Origin: Lagopus muta
Taxonomy: Eukaryota > Chordata > Aves > Galliformes > Phasianidae
Reading direction: 5' to 3'
Assembly (NCBI RefSeq): GCF_023343835.1
Contig: NC_064433.1
Coordinates: 26,536,214 to 26,600,213 of the forward strand
Length of the DNA stretch: 64,000 nucleotides
Of this stretch, positions 43,201 to 56,200 are shown piece after piece. Every line of letters begins with the position of its first letter. The first letter of the stretch is position 1. The notes under the pieces are model-generated. The model was not told where the DNA came from and ran no database searches. It saw only the letters and a list, made by a program, of their open reading frames with translations. The position numbers were made by a program, and so were the translations under genes.

Positions 43201-44222
43201 TATGGTGAAATGGTAGCACCACTTCAGGATTTCTGTTTGCTAGACAAATAAAATACAAAGTCAATCCGTACTCATAGCAAAACTATGAAAAAATTAGCAA
43301 AAGAATGTTCCTGTACTGCAGCTGCAGTAATTCTTACAAGTGACAACCCACATGATGATTACTAACAGAACTTCTGCTTTGCTGTTTGTGAAGGTTGTTT
43401 CCTGGACTCTTCCTACAGCAGACATCTCATTGGTTTCAGTAACACCTTCAGAGTATCTCCCAAGTCCTAACGCATCCACTCCTCCTGCCATTCAGTAAGT
43501 TCTTCCCAACTCCTTTGGAGATGCTTCAGGATTTTGTCTCACCTATGGGTGCTGCTGTAGGCTTGCAGAACAGGTCACAGCTATTATGAACTGCACTGTG
43601 AACGGAACAGTGTTTTTCATTACTCTCACTGCTAAAATGCCTTCTAGAGCTTCAGCATGCCTGCTTTCCACACCTATTGCTGCAGCTTCCTTTCTAACCC
43701 ACTCTGCTCACTCTCTCCTGGATTGCCCTTGTATTCCTTCTCTGCAGCCCTAACACCTTCAGTACTCAACTCTGTGCAGGGCTGTGACATAAACTGGGAA
43801 ATCAAGTTCAGTTTAAGTCCTTCATGCAGTTTTCCACAAACCATAATTCTCATTTACTTCCACTCCACCCTCTGCTCCTTACCCACAACTCAAAAGCACA
43901 GATGCAAAACATGTATGAGTCGCACCACCAGCCACCATCCTCCGGCTCTCTCCTTCCAAGAATACTTGTTTATTTTTACCCTTGTCATATGATCTCCTCA
44001 AAGCTTTTCCTTTCCTAAATTTTGTCCTTGGATGCAGTTTGCAGTGAGAACTCTGTGGTTAGTTCTACAAACATTTATTTCTGCAGACACTGTACTCGTG
44101 TGAAGGATCTCATTCAGTTGGCCATTATTATTAACCTCAATGCATTGGCAAGACGAAAACTGCAGATCTTGAATACACAGAAACTGTTGTAACATCTATA
44201 CAGAACACTATGTCTGGTTTTT

Positions 44223-44254
<32 letters not shown>

Positions 44255-47200
44255 TTTAATAAGAAAAGCAATAAAGCAAACGAGGATGACTGGTTGTAAT
44301 CAATAGTGGTCTCCCCTGACATTTTCTCTGTACTTAAATGTTTAGCTTCAAAAATTGATATAAAAATTGATATTTATTAATCACTTCAATTTATATGAAT
44401 TGTTATACTGATTTCAGTTTGTAGACAACAATAAGATATTTCAACAAAGAAGGTATCTTTGAAGTAAATTAAGTAAATTATATAGACATAAAGTATATTG
44501 ATTTGAAGTAAATTATATTGATTATATTGTTTAGTGTGATGAGAAGGTAGATATGGAGAGTTGAGATCCAAGTTAGATACTAAAATCAGGGATTAAGAAG
44601 CAATGATTAAATCTCACCTTGGTATCTCGAAAGGTTACCAAGGTAATTATGCAGCCTGAGACTCTGAATGTAAAGTTCCCAGGAAGAGAAAGGCAATATC
44701 CAACACAAGAATTTGAAATGGAACGACAGAAGCGATCATTTTGGTTTTTGTTTTGTACTCATCATCTAACCAATAAAAAGCAGTAGATTTTTTTTCTGTT
44801 TAGCTTGCTATTAAGTATACCAAGACACATCAAAGGCACTATACTAAATTATTAAATGCTGTTTTAGAGTTGAGATATGAAGACTAAATTTCATGCTTTT
44901 TTCACATGAAAAATTTAGAGCCTGCAAATCTTACTACTGCCACTGTTCCACAGACATCTGTGAAAACATTAGCAAGCTTGAAATTAGGCCTGTTTTAGTT
45001 TCTCTTTAATGCAGTAGTGACCTTAAGCTCTGAGGAAAAGAGGGGTTCTTAATGATTGCATTCTCTTTACTTGAATTTTTCTAAGACTAATAGAACTTAA
45101 TCCTAATTTCAAAGTGCATCCCCAGAAACCCCATTTCTGGGATCCTGACATTTGTAGGTTTCATATTAGCAGAACAGGTGGAGATCAGCTATTCCAACGC
45201 TTTCCCAATACTCAGAAAGACTTCAAGGCTGACTTGTTTAACTGTTCTTTGTATTTAATGAGGAGTCAGTACAATGAAGAAGCACTGTGTGTTAGCAACT
45301 CCGTGGACTGTTGCTGCTTTCTCAGAGAATTGGAGCATTTCCAGATGAAGAGCTGCAAAAGAAGTTGTTTCTACTTTTAGAATCAAACCTCCATAAATTG
45401 GTATTCAAACTGGAAAAAACAATGGCTGAAAAGGACAGCTCATTATAATGTGCAGTGACGTGGATCAATATAGTTCAGCCTAATTGATATCTCAGCTCAG
45501 GAAAACAAAGCCTTGAGTGTATTTCAAATAATCCTCTATTTACACACTTCATAAATAAATCTTTGAAAACCAATTTCAGAAGAAATCATTTTCAAGTCAG
45601 AGCTCTAATGCCTTGTAGATCTTGGTGACGTCTCACAGCACGCCATATCAAATTTGAACACACTCTGTGTCCTAGAATTTGAAGTAAACATGATATTATA
45701 CTTATTTACCTTGTCCTTGAAGCAGTTATTAAACATAAGACACGGACCTTAACTTCTTAAGTGTGGTATGCACTTAATGACTGTTTCGGTTAATGTAGCT
45801 CATAGAAGGGATGACAAAATAATTGAAGTTAAATTTCCTCAAGAAACAGAATTAGAATGTTAGAATTAGTGATACAAATTGTTTATGTTTTTCAGGCAAC
45901 ATTTTGTTAACTGTATAAATACATGCAGACTCCTTAACATTAAATTAGTGCAGTAATAACACAGGCTGCATATTTTCATCCCATAGAAGACAAAATCAAA
46001 TTAAAAACTCTAGCAGGATGTTTTCTGTTACATGCCATCCTTCAGAGAAAAAGCTCTATCTCATTTATTTGTGCATTACTGAGTCATAATAAAATTCTGT
46101 GCTCGCACACTGGTCAAGACAAATGCTAGCAAGAAGCTTCAGTGACAGCAACATTACTTATTACTGCAAGCATTTGCTTCATAACCATTGCTGTCTCCAT
46201 ATTATGAGTCTTGTGCAATCCCACATTGGGACTGCAAAGCTACTGGGGCACGTGCAGACCTGTGGCTGTGCACTGTGCTGTGCTCCCTGCATCTCCTCAG
46301 CAGCCCCTTCCCTCTTCTCACACCTCTTGGAGCAGATCTGACCCATGCAAGAGACACAGAATCACAGAGGATCATAGATCCTCCACACAGTGATCATAGA
46401 ATCATTTGATTTGGAAGGAACCCTTAAAGCTCATCCAATGCAACTCCCCTGCAATGAACAGATACACCTACAGCTAGATCAGGTTGCTCAGAGCCCCACC
46501 TCTCTGGGCAACCTGTTCCAGTGCCTCACCAATCTTACTGCAAAGAAAGTTTTGCTTTTAATACAATCTCAATCTCCTCTCTTTTAGTTTGAAACCACTT
46601 CCCCTTGTCCTATCACAATAAATCCTGCCAAAAAGTCTGTCCCCTTCCTTCTCATAGCTCCCCTTCAGATACTGAAGGAATTGAAGCCAACTCTGAGTTC
46701 CACACAGGAACACAAAAGATTCAAACCCTATGTCTGAGACGCATGTCCCAGTGCTTCTTCAACTCCAGCAGCTTGGTGCTGTGACCACTGCCCTGGGCAG
46801 CCTGTTCCAATGTCCACTGCCCTCTGATGTAGAACCGTTCCCTAACCCCCAGCTGCCCCTCCCCTGGCACAGCTCCATGCCGTTCCCTCGGGCCCTGTGG
46901 CTGTCACACAGAGCAGAGCTCAACGCTGCCCTTAAGCTCCCTGTGAGGAGCTGCAGCTGCCATGAGGCCTCCCCTCAGCTCCTCTGCTCTGGGCTGAGAA
47001 CAACCAGGGATGTCAGCCACTCCTCTCATGTCTTGCCCTCCACCATCTTCAGACTTCCTTTGGATGCTCTGTGGTAGCTTTATGGCCTTCCAGTGCAGGA
47101 GGTGAGGCCACACAGCAAAGAGCAGAGGGGACAACCCCTTCCCTTGCCCAGTGGCCATGCTGGGCCTGGTGTACACGCAGGCACACCACTGGCTCATATT

Positions 47201-50200
47201 CAAGTAGCATCAACCAGCACCCCCAGATCTATTTCTGCCAAGCTGCTCTCTAGCCAATTATCTTCCCTGACATCTCTGATCATCCTCCAGATGCTCTGCA
47301 GATTGGTTTGGTTTAGGGAGAAGTTTGGTTTAGGGAGAAGTTTGGTGCGTGCTAACTAGATTTATTTGGAGGCCAGCTATGCACAAAATGCACACCAACT
47401 CCTAGCAGAGGCACTTGGGTCTAAAACAAGGAGCGCTGTCTCAGACATCTTTGAAACACATACTGAGGATACTTGGTGCGGGAACGCTGACTGCAGGTCA
47501 TCCAAAGTAAAAACACCAAACCATGGGATACAGTTGCAGAGACTGCAGCACCAACTGCTTTTATCTGCCATGCCATTGATATTGTGGCAAATTATCTGTC
47601 AATGTACAACAGCCACAGCGTATCACCTGCTTGTGAGATTGAAACAGATGGCATATCCTGTTATAACAATTATACACCAAACAGATAAAGAGAAGGCGTT
47701 TAACCTGCAGCTACTGTATAGGGCAAGAAAGAGGAACAGCCACTCCTCAGGGTCCAAACAACCAATGACAAATAGGAGAGTGACATCTAAATGAGACAGA
47801 ATGAACCAGAAGCAGCTGGGCCATTTCACAATGGTCACAGTCCATCATTCATAAAAATGAGAGAAATATAAAAGAATGTGGAAAAATCCCCCACTATTTT
47901 GAAGAGACTGTCCAGAGAAAACAAGAAGCAAAAAACTCAAATGGAAAGTTTAAGAAAGCCAGCTGAAATATATGACTAAGAACAGATGGCGTCTGTCTGA
48001 GTTTTGGACTAATGAAGCCACTGACAAAACATCTACCACAATTTCTCATTTATGGGTTTACAATATCAAAACACAAGTGGAAAACAAGCAGTGAAGACTG
48101 AGACACGGAATTGCAGGCTGGGAAACTCAGCTTTGATATCAACAACCAGACAATCAGAATGCAAGTATGCCATTTCCTATACTTCAGAAATTTTAGAAGC
48201 TTATAGTTATTGCCATACAGTGATTATCTATAATCCTTTCTAATTGAAAACTAAACTCAAGTAAAACACAACATTACTTACATTTACTTCATAATTACAA
48301 TTTGGCTGCCATAACATATAGCATGTAAAGTTAATGAAGAATTCAGTTTAGCACTCCCCACCATAACCAAAACATCAAATACGGGTACTATGTCTTTAGG
48401 AAGTAGTCTGAGCATTTTGCATCTGTACAGTAAAAAAGGTGTTATTGCTTATATCTCTGGATACAAATCTGCTGCTCTACCAGATAGTGCAGAGTCATCT
48501 CCTAACAGGATACAGTATCATTTAAATAGCCATACGCATCCTGTTTGTATTCTTATGTAATAACTGATATATCCTTAAGGTATACTGTGTATACATCCTT
48601 CAAACTACCTAATCTTACTATTTAGCAATTCGGCATCTTTCAAGAGTTTGCACACTATCACAGCCTAGGCAGTACAGTTCCAGTCTGGCTATGCAGTTTT
48701 AAAAGTACTGACAACATACTATTTAATTCCACAACTATCAAGACACAGGACACTAGTTTTATTCATTTCAAGTAATTATTGATGACCTGAGAAACACTTC
48801 TGCAAAGAATCCGCATCTTCACTTATGCATTCCACTGACTTGAATGAGCTGCGTGTCACAATTACATGCCCAGGTCTTCAGGGATATGGTCTTGCTTTAA
48901 AGCTGTACAAAATTTCCATTTTTCCTTCCCTCCAGTTCTTCAGTGCCATAGTTCTTCCCACACTGTGCAATTCTTTTATTTATATACTGATGCAACATTA
49001 AAAGCTACTTTAAAATATCCACAGAAAGACATTCAAATGCTTTTAAGCTTTTCTCTTGGCTTCAGTCAGCTGGGTGTTCGTGGATGAGAATGTGAAGGAG
49101 AGGTCCTAGAGACAATCTGAGAGTAACTGACACTTTTGCACTGAGAACACACAGGCGCAGAGTTCTAGCAAGGTCTGCAAGACAGACATGATGCAAGGAA
49201 GCATGCAGGGTTGAGAAAGTTTATGAGGACTGTCTGGACAGACTAATCAAGAATTCAACTATAATGAAGTTAGAATATTTAAAGTTTGCAACTTTTTAAT
49301 ATTCAAGTTATTTACCTCTTATCCTACCATACACTCTATCACAACATCATTTCAGATTAAGTCTTATATGTTTCTTCATGAAAGTTGGCTGAAGACTCAT
49401 AGGAAGAACTCAATCATTTGTATGACAAGCACATCTTATGGCAGACCTCAGAGGACATGATTTACGGGTTTGGAGTCTTACAGAGAACTGGTGTTACCAA
49501 GCAAAGACAAAACAAAAAAAACCAACTCCTGTCAACAGGGTGTTTCATGGGGCAGAGCAAATTATCTTAGCATCTGTGCTATACTGAGAATACTCAAAAA
49601 CTTGTAACACCTCTACATCTTTATACGGTATTTGCACATCTATTATTTGTTCTAGTAATGAGAAACTTTTCAGGTAATACTGAGATAGTTTAAAGGGCTT
49701 CATCAGCTTGCAGACGTAGTAATCATCACCCACTGTAGCTCAGCAACTGCTTCACCACAGGTAACAGAATGCTTGAGCACAGATTTCAGACAAGCTAAAA
49801 GCATTAGCAGGTAAACAAGTTATCACATTTAAGCTGTTCTGTGGTTCTCACACACATGCTTAGATAGTCTGAAGCAGCTTACCTCTCAGAGAACTCTACT
49901 CAGTGTATTGAGTATCTGATACTTGCTAGCATGCTCATGAGCCAAAGCCTTTATCTGAACTTGAGCAGGTAAGAATTGGCTTGGATTACTAGATTTGATT
50001 GCAGCTGTACTTCCACTAGTAGACAGTTAAGGAATTCTATAAAACGAAGACCATCAAAGGCCATCTATTTTCTTCTTCATTTAAGCTATGAAAGTTTTCT
50101 GAATTTGGAGAAAACCAACCTGCATGTCTTTATTGGGTATTTATGGAGAATTCAACATATTCTTTGCCTTGTACTAGTGTGAGTTCCATATTCATGGTAA

Positions 50201-53200
50201 GGTGTGAAGACACCCTATGTCTTTATATAAAACACACTGCACATTTTAACATAACTATTTGTAAAATTATGGAAGGATAGAGAGCAGTTCAGATATCACT
50301 ATCAAGCAGTACAATCCATTTTTTTAAATTAATACATTATTATCTATTTAAGAAGACACTTAATTTCACTCGTATATTCTCCTGTCACCAGGTGTTCAGT
50401 ATTCTTAACAAATATCCTGTGAAAGGCTAAAAACCACTATAGTTTTATTGCAATGGTTACATGAAAAGATTCTGCTATTCAAATACAGAAGCACATACAA
50501 GGTTATTTAACCAGTTATGACTTAACAATTTCCAGTTCTCCACGTGACCTAAATCCTTATTTTCATTTCAAATTACATTTTTAATTAAACATCATAACAA
50601 ATATGCTCTTAAAACATTTTTAGATAATGCTCATTTAGGAGGTTCATTCTGGTAATCACATTATGATAAATTGTGTTGCACTCACAGAATTTAATAGTGA
50701 ACCTACCCTCCAGGTGTAATTGCTAGTTGTTCTTTTCACAGTGATTAACTTGCATCAAGTCAAGATTCTCTAAAGAGCTCATAATGCCTCCCGGCAGAAG
50801 CACTCCCTTCTCCCTAAAATCTATGGCATATGGCTTGGAATCCTGAACTGAATGCATAGATTCAATTCAAGAAACAGAGAGTTGAGAGTTGGTGGTACTC
50901 TGAATGGGAGGTAGCCTCTTGTTGGGAACAAATGAGGACACAAATGAGTATGCAAACATTTGGAATTGGCTGGGGTTTTAAAGAAGAATACTGAGAAGGA
51001 TGCCATACTCTAAACCCAACAAGCAGACACAGGCAAGTGTGGGTGGGCTGGATGACCTACCTCTCACAAGCTAATGTCTGAGGAACTCTGGTGAATAAAC
51101 TGACAAGTGATAGGACACAAGCTTGGGCAGTGACTGCTCTGTCACCTTGCTGGGGTTTTAACAGCAAACAGCCATCATCTCCCAGCTCACAAACACACGT
51201 GGCAGATGTTTGAAGAGGAAGGAGGTATACTGCTTACCCAGAGGCTGGTTTGGGTAGGATGGGTAGCATAACGATATGTGGAATGGAAGAGTATGTGGCT
51301 CATTAATTTATTTGGTTAAGAACTATTCTGTATAGCATTTATAATTAATAACATGGAAAATGATGATAGATTACACACATAGACACACTCATATTAATGA
51401 GCAGGTGATGACAGAGAATAATGAAGACCTGAAGTCTTTGGTCACTTCAGGAACGAATACCATTAAGGAACTACTCAGATGCAGCGTTGAAGAGATTCAA
51501 CCTGAACTCTGTCACTGAAAGAAAAGGAGTGTATGATTACTGTAAATATTATGGAATATTTGAGAATGCTTGCAGAACTGTGTGAAACAGTGGAATGTGG
51601 ATTGATGTAAATCTTATTATGGGAAATTCAGAGAGGGGCCAATGGCACAGAAAGGAAGGGATCAGGGAGGAACAAACATATGGAAACGCTGACAGTGGAA
51701 ACAAAAAGGACAACTGCACTTAAACAGGCAACCAGCAGGTATGCTTCTTTGACCAAGCCTTGTATCTGATCACAATAGGTGACGCTTCTTCATGGTTTTC
51801 TTAACTACTTCTTTGTATAACTCATCCTCTATCCTGGTGATAATGTTCCAAAGTCCACGTGCCAGAGACTGTGCAAGAGACTGCATGTCGCTGGTCCAGA
51901 TATCTGCAGCTACAGAGATTATAGCGCATTTGTATTTTCCTAGTGAACTGAATTCTGTCTGCACGTGTTATTTGCTAGGAAAGTTGAAACTGGGACAGCC
52001 AGCAAGTAACCACTGAATATAAAGACACCTGTACCCAGAAAGATGGAATGTCTAAGACAGTGGCTGGGTAAGACGCTCAAGGTTCGGGCAGCAGACATTG
52101 AGGCTGCTAGTATCTGAAGGACCCATGACTGTGTAGTAACAGTGAGAGAAGTGTCAATGCATGTCTCCATCCTGCAAGCAAACACTAGGATGGATTAGCT
52201 GCCCAGTAGGAAGGATAAGAAGGCCTCAGCATAGGTATCAGATAGGGTCAGAAACCATGGTAGTGTCCAACGGATCCACAAATGTCGGCAGGCTTCTGGA
52301 TATGACAGCCAGGGTGTGCATTTTCACTAGTGAATTTCAACCCTGAAGTTGCCACCCAAATGGGACACAAAGGTGCCACACTCCTTAATTCTCCACATCT
52401 TGAGACTCGGCTTTAGAGCACAGACACTGGTGATATTAGCATTTCCTTCTCTGCCTGGCTCTCCCAGGGCAAAGCAACCAGACAGGGAGATAGAGAGGCA
52501 GTTCCTTTTTTTGAAGATCCCTGTGTAGTGTGGAGCTATTGCTGAGAAACTCTTTTAATCATTTCTCCAGTAGGGCCACCATGATACATGGATAAGCTTT
52601 ATCTAAGGTGCTCCACAGCACCATACCCTTAACATAGCTTGGAGCAGTGAACATGGAGGAAAAGGTTATTACAATGCTATTATCAGAAATTAGCAATAAC
52701 CTAGGGACACAACTTAAGAGAAATACTCATCCACATTCCTCCTCACCTCCCAGCTTCCAAGACAGAAGGGAAGCAGCAACAAGGAGGCCAAATCCCATCT
52801 TTAATTTAGCATATGGGAGCCAAGAAATGCTTCACTTTCCCACTCCCATAAATATTTGAGTTCACTTGTAGCTACTAAGCTCAGAGTAGGCAAGTGAGCT
52901 ACAGAGAAAACTGAGGAATGGTTGGATTTGAAATAATAAAGAGGGGAGTTATGCGAGAGATGGCCAGGCTTCACACAGAAATGGGGAAGGATACTGGGAT
53001 CTTCTGGAGAGTAAAATCCTGCAAGGCCAGCAGGGCTGATACAGTGAGGCCATAGGCCATGCAACCCAGGAAAGAGCATCAGAAAGAACAAATTTGGTTA
53101 TGTATATAGCTGACGTAGGACAAATGGGGAATAAATAATTAGAGGCAGACTTATGTGGGAGGAGACAAGGGTGGAGAAATGGAGAGATAAAGACAGATAA

Positions 53201-56200
53201 GGGAGAAGAACAAGCATGGGAAAACAGAGAAGACTGGCATAAAAACAGCCACTTGCATGTAAGTACATTCCTGAGCCCTGCACATGATCACTGCAGTCTA
53301 CCTACCTTCTTATTAAATTATATTCTTAACTTATGCGTACTCTTACCCTGCCGCATAGACAAGAGTGCTGTAAGGTCTAAAGGTAGACCTGGAGAACACA
53401 CTGTGGGCCACTGGGCCTGCAGGTCCAGATGCCAGCAACTGGAAAGCCCGAAATGCAAGAGGTTGAAATGGCAGCACATAAAACTTGTAGGTCCACATGC
53501 CAGAAACAAGAGAGGTTGGAGTGTACATGTGAAAGATTTGAACAGCAGCAACAGGAAGGGCCTGGGTGTACTTCCACAGCATCTCATGTCTGTATGTGTA
53601 ATCAAACTGGAACAGTGAGCAGAAGGTTATACTTTAAAACAATGTGTCTGAGCCAGTGGCTGCATAATTGGCCCAAAGTCCAGGGATGGTATTAAACAAA
53701 TTTAGAGCACATGCTCAGATTTAAGAGGTATGTAGACATGGTGGGTCCCAAAAATCTAGAAAGGAATCATGTTTTCTCTAGCGAATGTCAGTCCTGATTG
53801 ACCAGAAAGGAAGAACAAGACTGTGCTATCTGTATTGCTGCTTATGTGAGCACTATTGGTGTTTATGAGTGTATGATAAAGGCATTGCTCTGTAGCTGTC
53901 TGCATGGCTAATCAATTTTTTTTTCTGTTTTGGCATGCCTCTCTTGAATACATACTGTCTTGCCATTGGCCCAGACCTGAAGACAAGAACAGCAGCAGAC
54001 ACATCCATGAGCCAGAACAGTGAAACATCTCAGGTCTGAAAATACATAGGACTGGGCTTCAGTAACCAAGAAAGAAAATTCCCTAGACCCAGTGGATTGA
54101 GCAGTTCTCATAACATTCTTCACAAAGGGAATTTATAATTGAGCTAAAGTAGGGATACTTATAGTACTAAGGAAAACAACAACAAAAAAAAGCAACAACT
54201 TTCTCTGAAGTATCCTCTAGGTAGTAACAAGAAAGAGGGGATTTTGCAAGTACGGTGAAACTTTAGTTTTCTATAGCAAGTCAGACCCCCTTAAAAATGG
54301 GACATGAGAGATGCAGAAGGAATAGTGTGCTCTGGCACAGAATGCTCCAGGAGAATGGTATTGCACTGAAAAGAATCTGAGTACACTAAAACCTTACATA
54401 TGAAATTGTAACTTACCGACTGCCTATGAAGCTACGGAAGACACACTTTCAGAAAAGAAAAATTCAAAATACTTAAAAATCCATTGACAGATGCTTTAAG
54501 AAATGCTGCTACGTAGCATAATTAATGTAGACTGAAAACTTGCACTGTGGACAGTGATATGTTTATTATAAGCCACCCAGTGACAGCTGCTGGAGGGAAT
54601 TAACCAGAAAGCAACACAGCCCTGGATTAGCATATACAAGCCCAGGCTTTCCCATACACAGGAAATGGCAGGACAGGAAAAAATGTTGTATTTTATTTTC
54701 CTGCATTCTGTCTCCAAACAAGTGACACAACTTCTGAGGTGCACATCAAGCACAACATGTGAACAGCTTTGCAGGAAGAACAGGAATGTTGCTCTGAAAT
54801 AGGAAAATGATAAATATCAGGGTGATTTTTTGGTTTTTTTTTGTTTTTGTTTTTTGCCTACAAAGTGATTTATATGACAAGATCTGTTCAACGTAAGTGG
54901 CTGGGCCCTAAGTGAATAATTTTGAAAAGGAATTTCAGCTACTGGCTAGCTTTGTCTTTGTTCAAGGCAAGAAGAAAGACGGGCTCTGAGCCCAGCGCAA
55001 ACATGTTGAAGTCAGTCATGGTTAGCATGACAGACAGCAGACATGCTGTCTGAATTCAGGCAGAATTTTATGACTGCCAGCCAACATGTTGGCAGCCCTC
55101 TCTTAAGGAGAAGAAGATAGGTTGGATGTACATGGATGTCTATAGTCTGGGACAGAAGTTAATTCAGCCTGACATCTACTATTTTGATTTTCAATGGCGA
55201 CTTTTACACATATTATCACATCAAGACTCCAAAGGATCTACTACAATACATAAACCAATGTTGGGAATCAATCAAAACGATCAAAAGTTCACCAATTCTT
55301 TCAATGAATTTTTGAATATGCTAACAAGAAAACACCATAAGTAAGCTTTCTTCATACAAGCCCCAGTGTCTTTATGAAACTTACCTCATTGTCTCAGACA
55401 CTCCAGAGTCCTATATGCAGTTTCACACAGAAGATGAGAACAGTTAAAATTTGTGACCTTTTAAATACTTAAACCAACACAGCTTTGCCTCTGGATGCAA
55501 TTGCACAAGTGTAAAAATGCCCTAGAAGGATCTGGCTTTTCATGTAGGCAAAGCTCATGCCAACACAATGCTACAGAAAGAAATTAAGACAACTGCTTTA
55601 ACTACCAGCACAAATAAAGTGATTTCACTTTTATGTACAGAAGCAAGGTACATACTAGTGAAAAAACAAGGGCACTTAAGTTACTCGCTGGTACCTAAGT
55701 TTGATGCGAGAAAGATAAACATGGCTCAAGTGCATTTAACCGTAGGCTGGAAGCTGCACATCTGCACAAGACTTTTCCTTCCAGTGTGTCCTTCGTGGTA
55801 CCAGTGACTTAGAAATCCTAGGTAGCTTGACAATAAAGGCTAAAAGACAATCTAAAGTAAAAAAGAAACACCTTCACCCACTTTCCTCGCTTAAGTGTGA
55901 GAACATTAAAAATGATTTTTTTTTGTTGAGCTCAAACAGAATCATCTCAGTTCAGAATAATGATTTGATTGGAGAACACTTTTTTTTTTTTGAAAAAGAT
56001 ATTATTAATCTTAGAGATGCCTTGTACAGCAGAGCAGCATCATATCACTGGATTTCTTTGTCCTTTTTCCCATCTGTTCCTTTCCACGTGGCTAGGGCAT
56101 ACAACACAGGCTCATTTTTCTGCTTCACAACACTCAGGTTTCCCTTGCAATGATCAGCTCAGGCTTGGGACTTAGCCTGCGTTACCTATGGGCACTTTCT

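Noticed and set aside
47366-47794. 142-codon plus-strand open frame
   Set aside because: There is no recognisable domain, the composition is like intron, and no splice or promoter context is visible. It is within the chance range for 64 kb.
51770-52185. Possible retroviral envelope- or gag-like remnant
   Set aside because: The minus-strand frames are too short and ambiguous to assign to any retroviral protein, and paired LTRs are not visible. Kept only as an unassigned patch.
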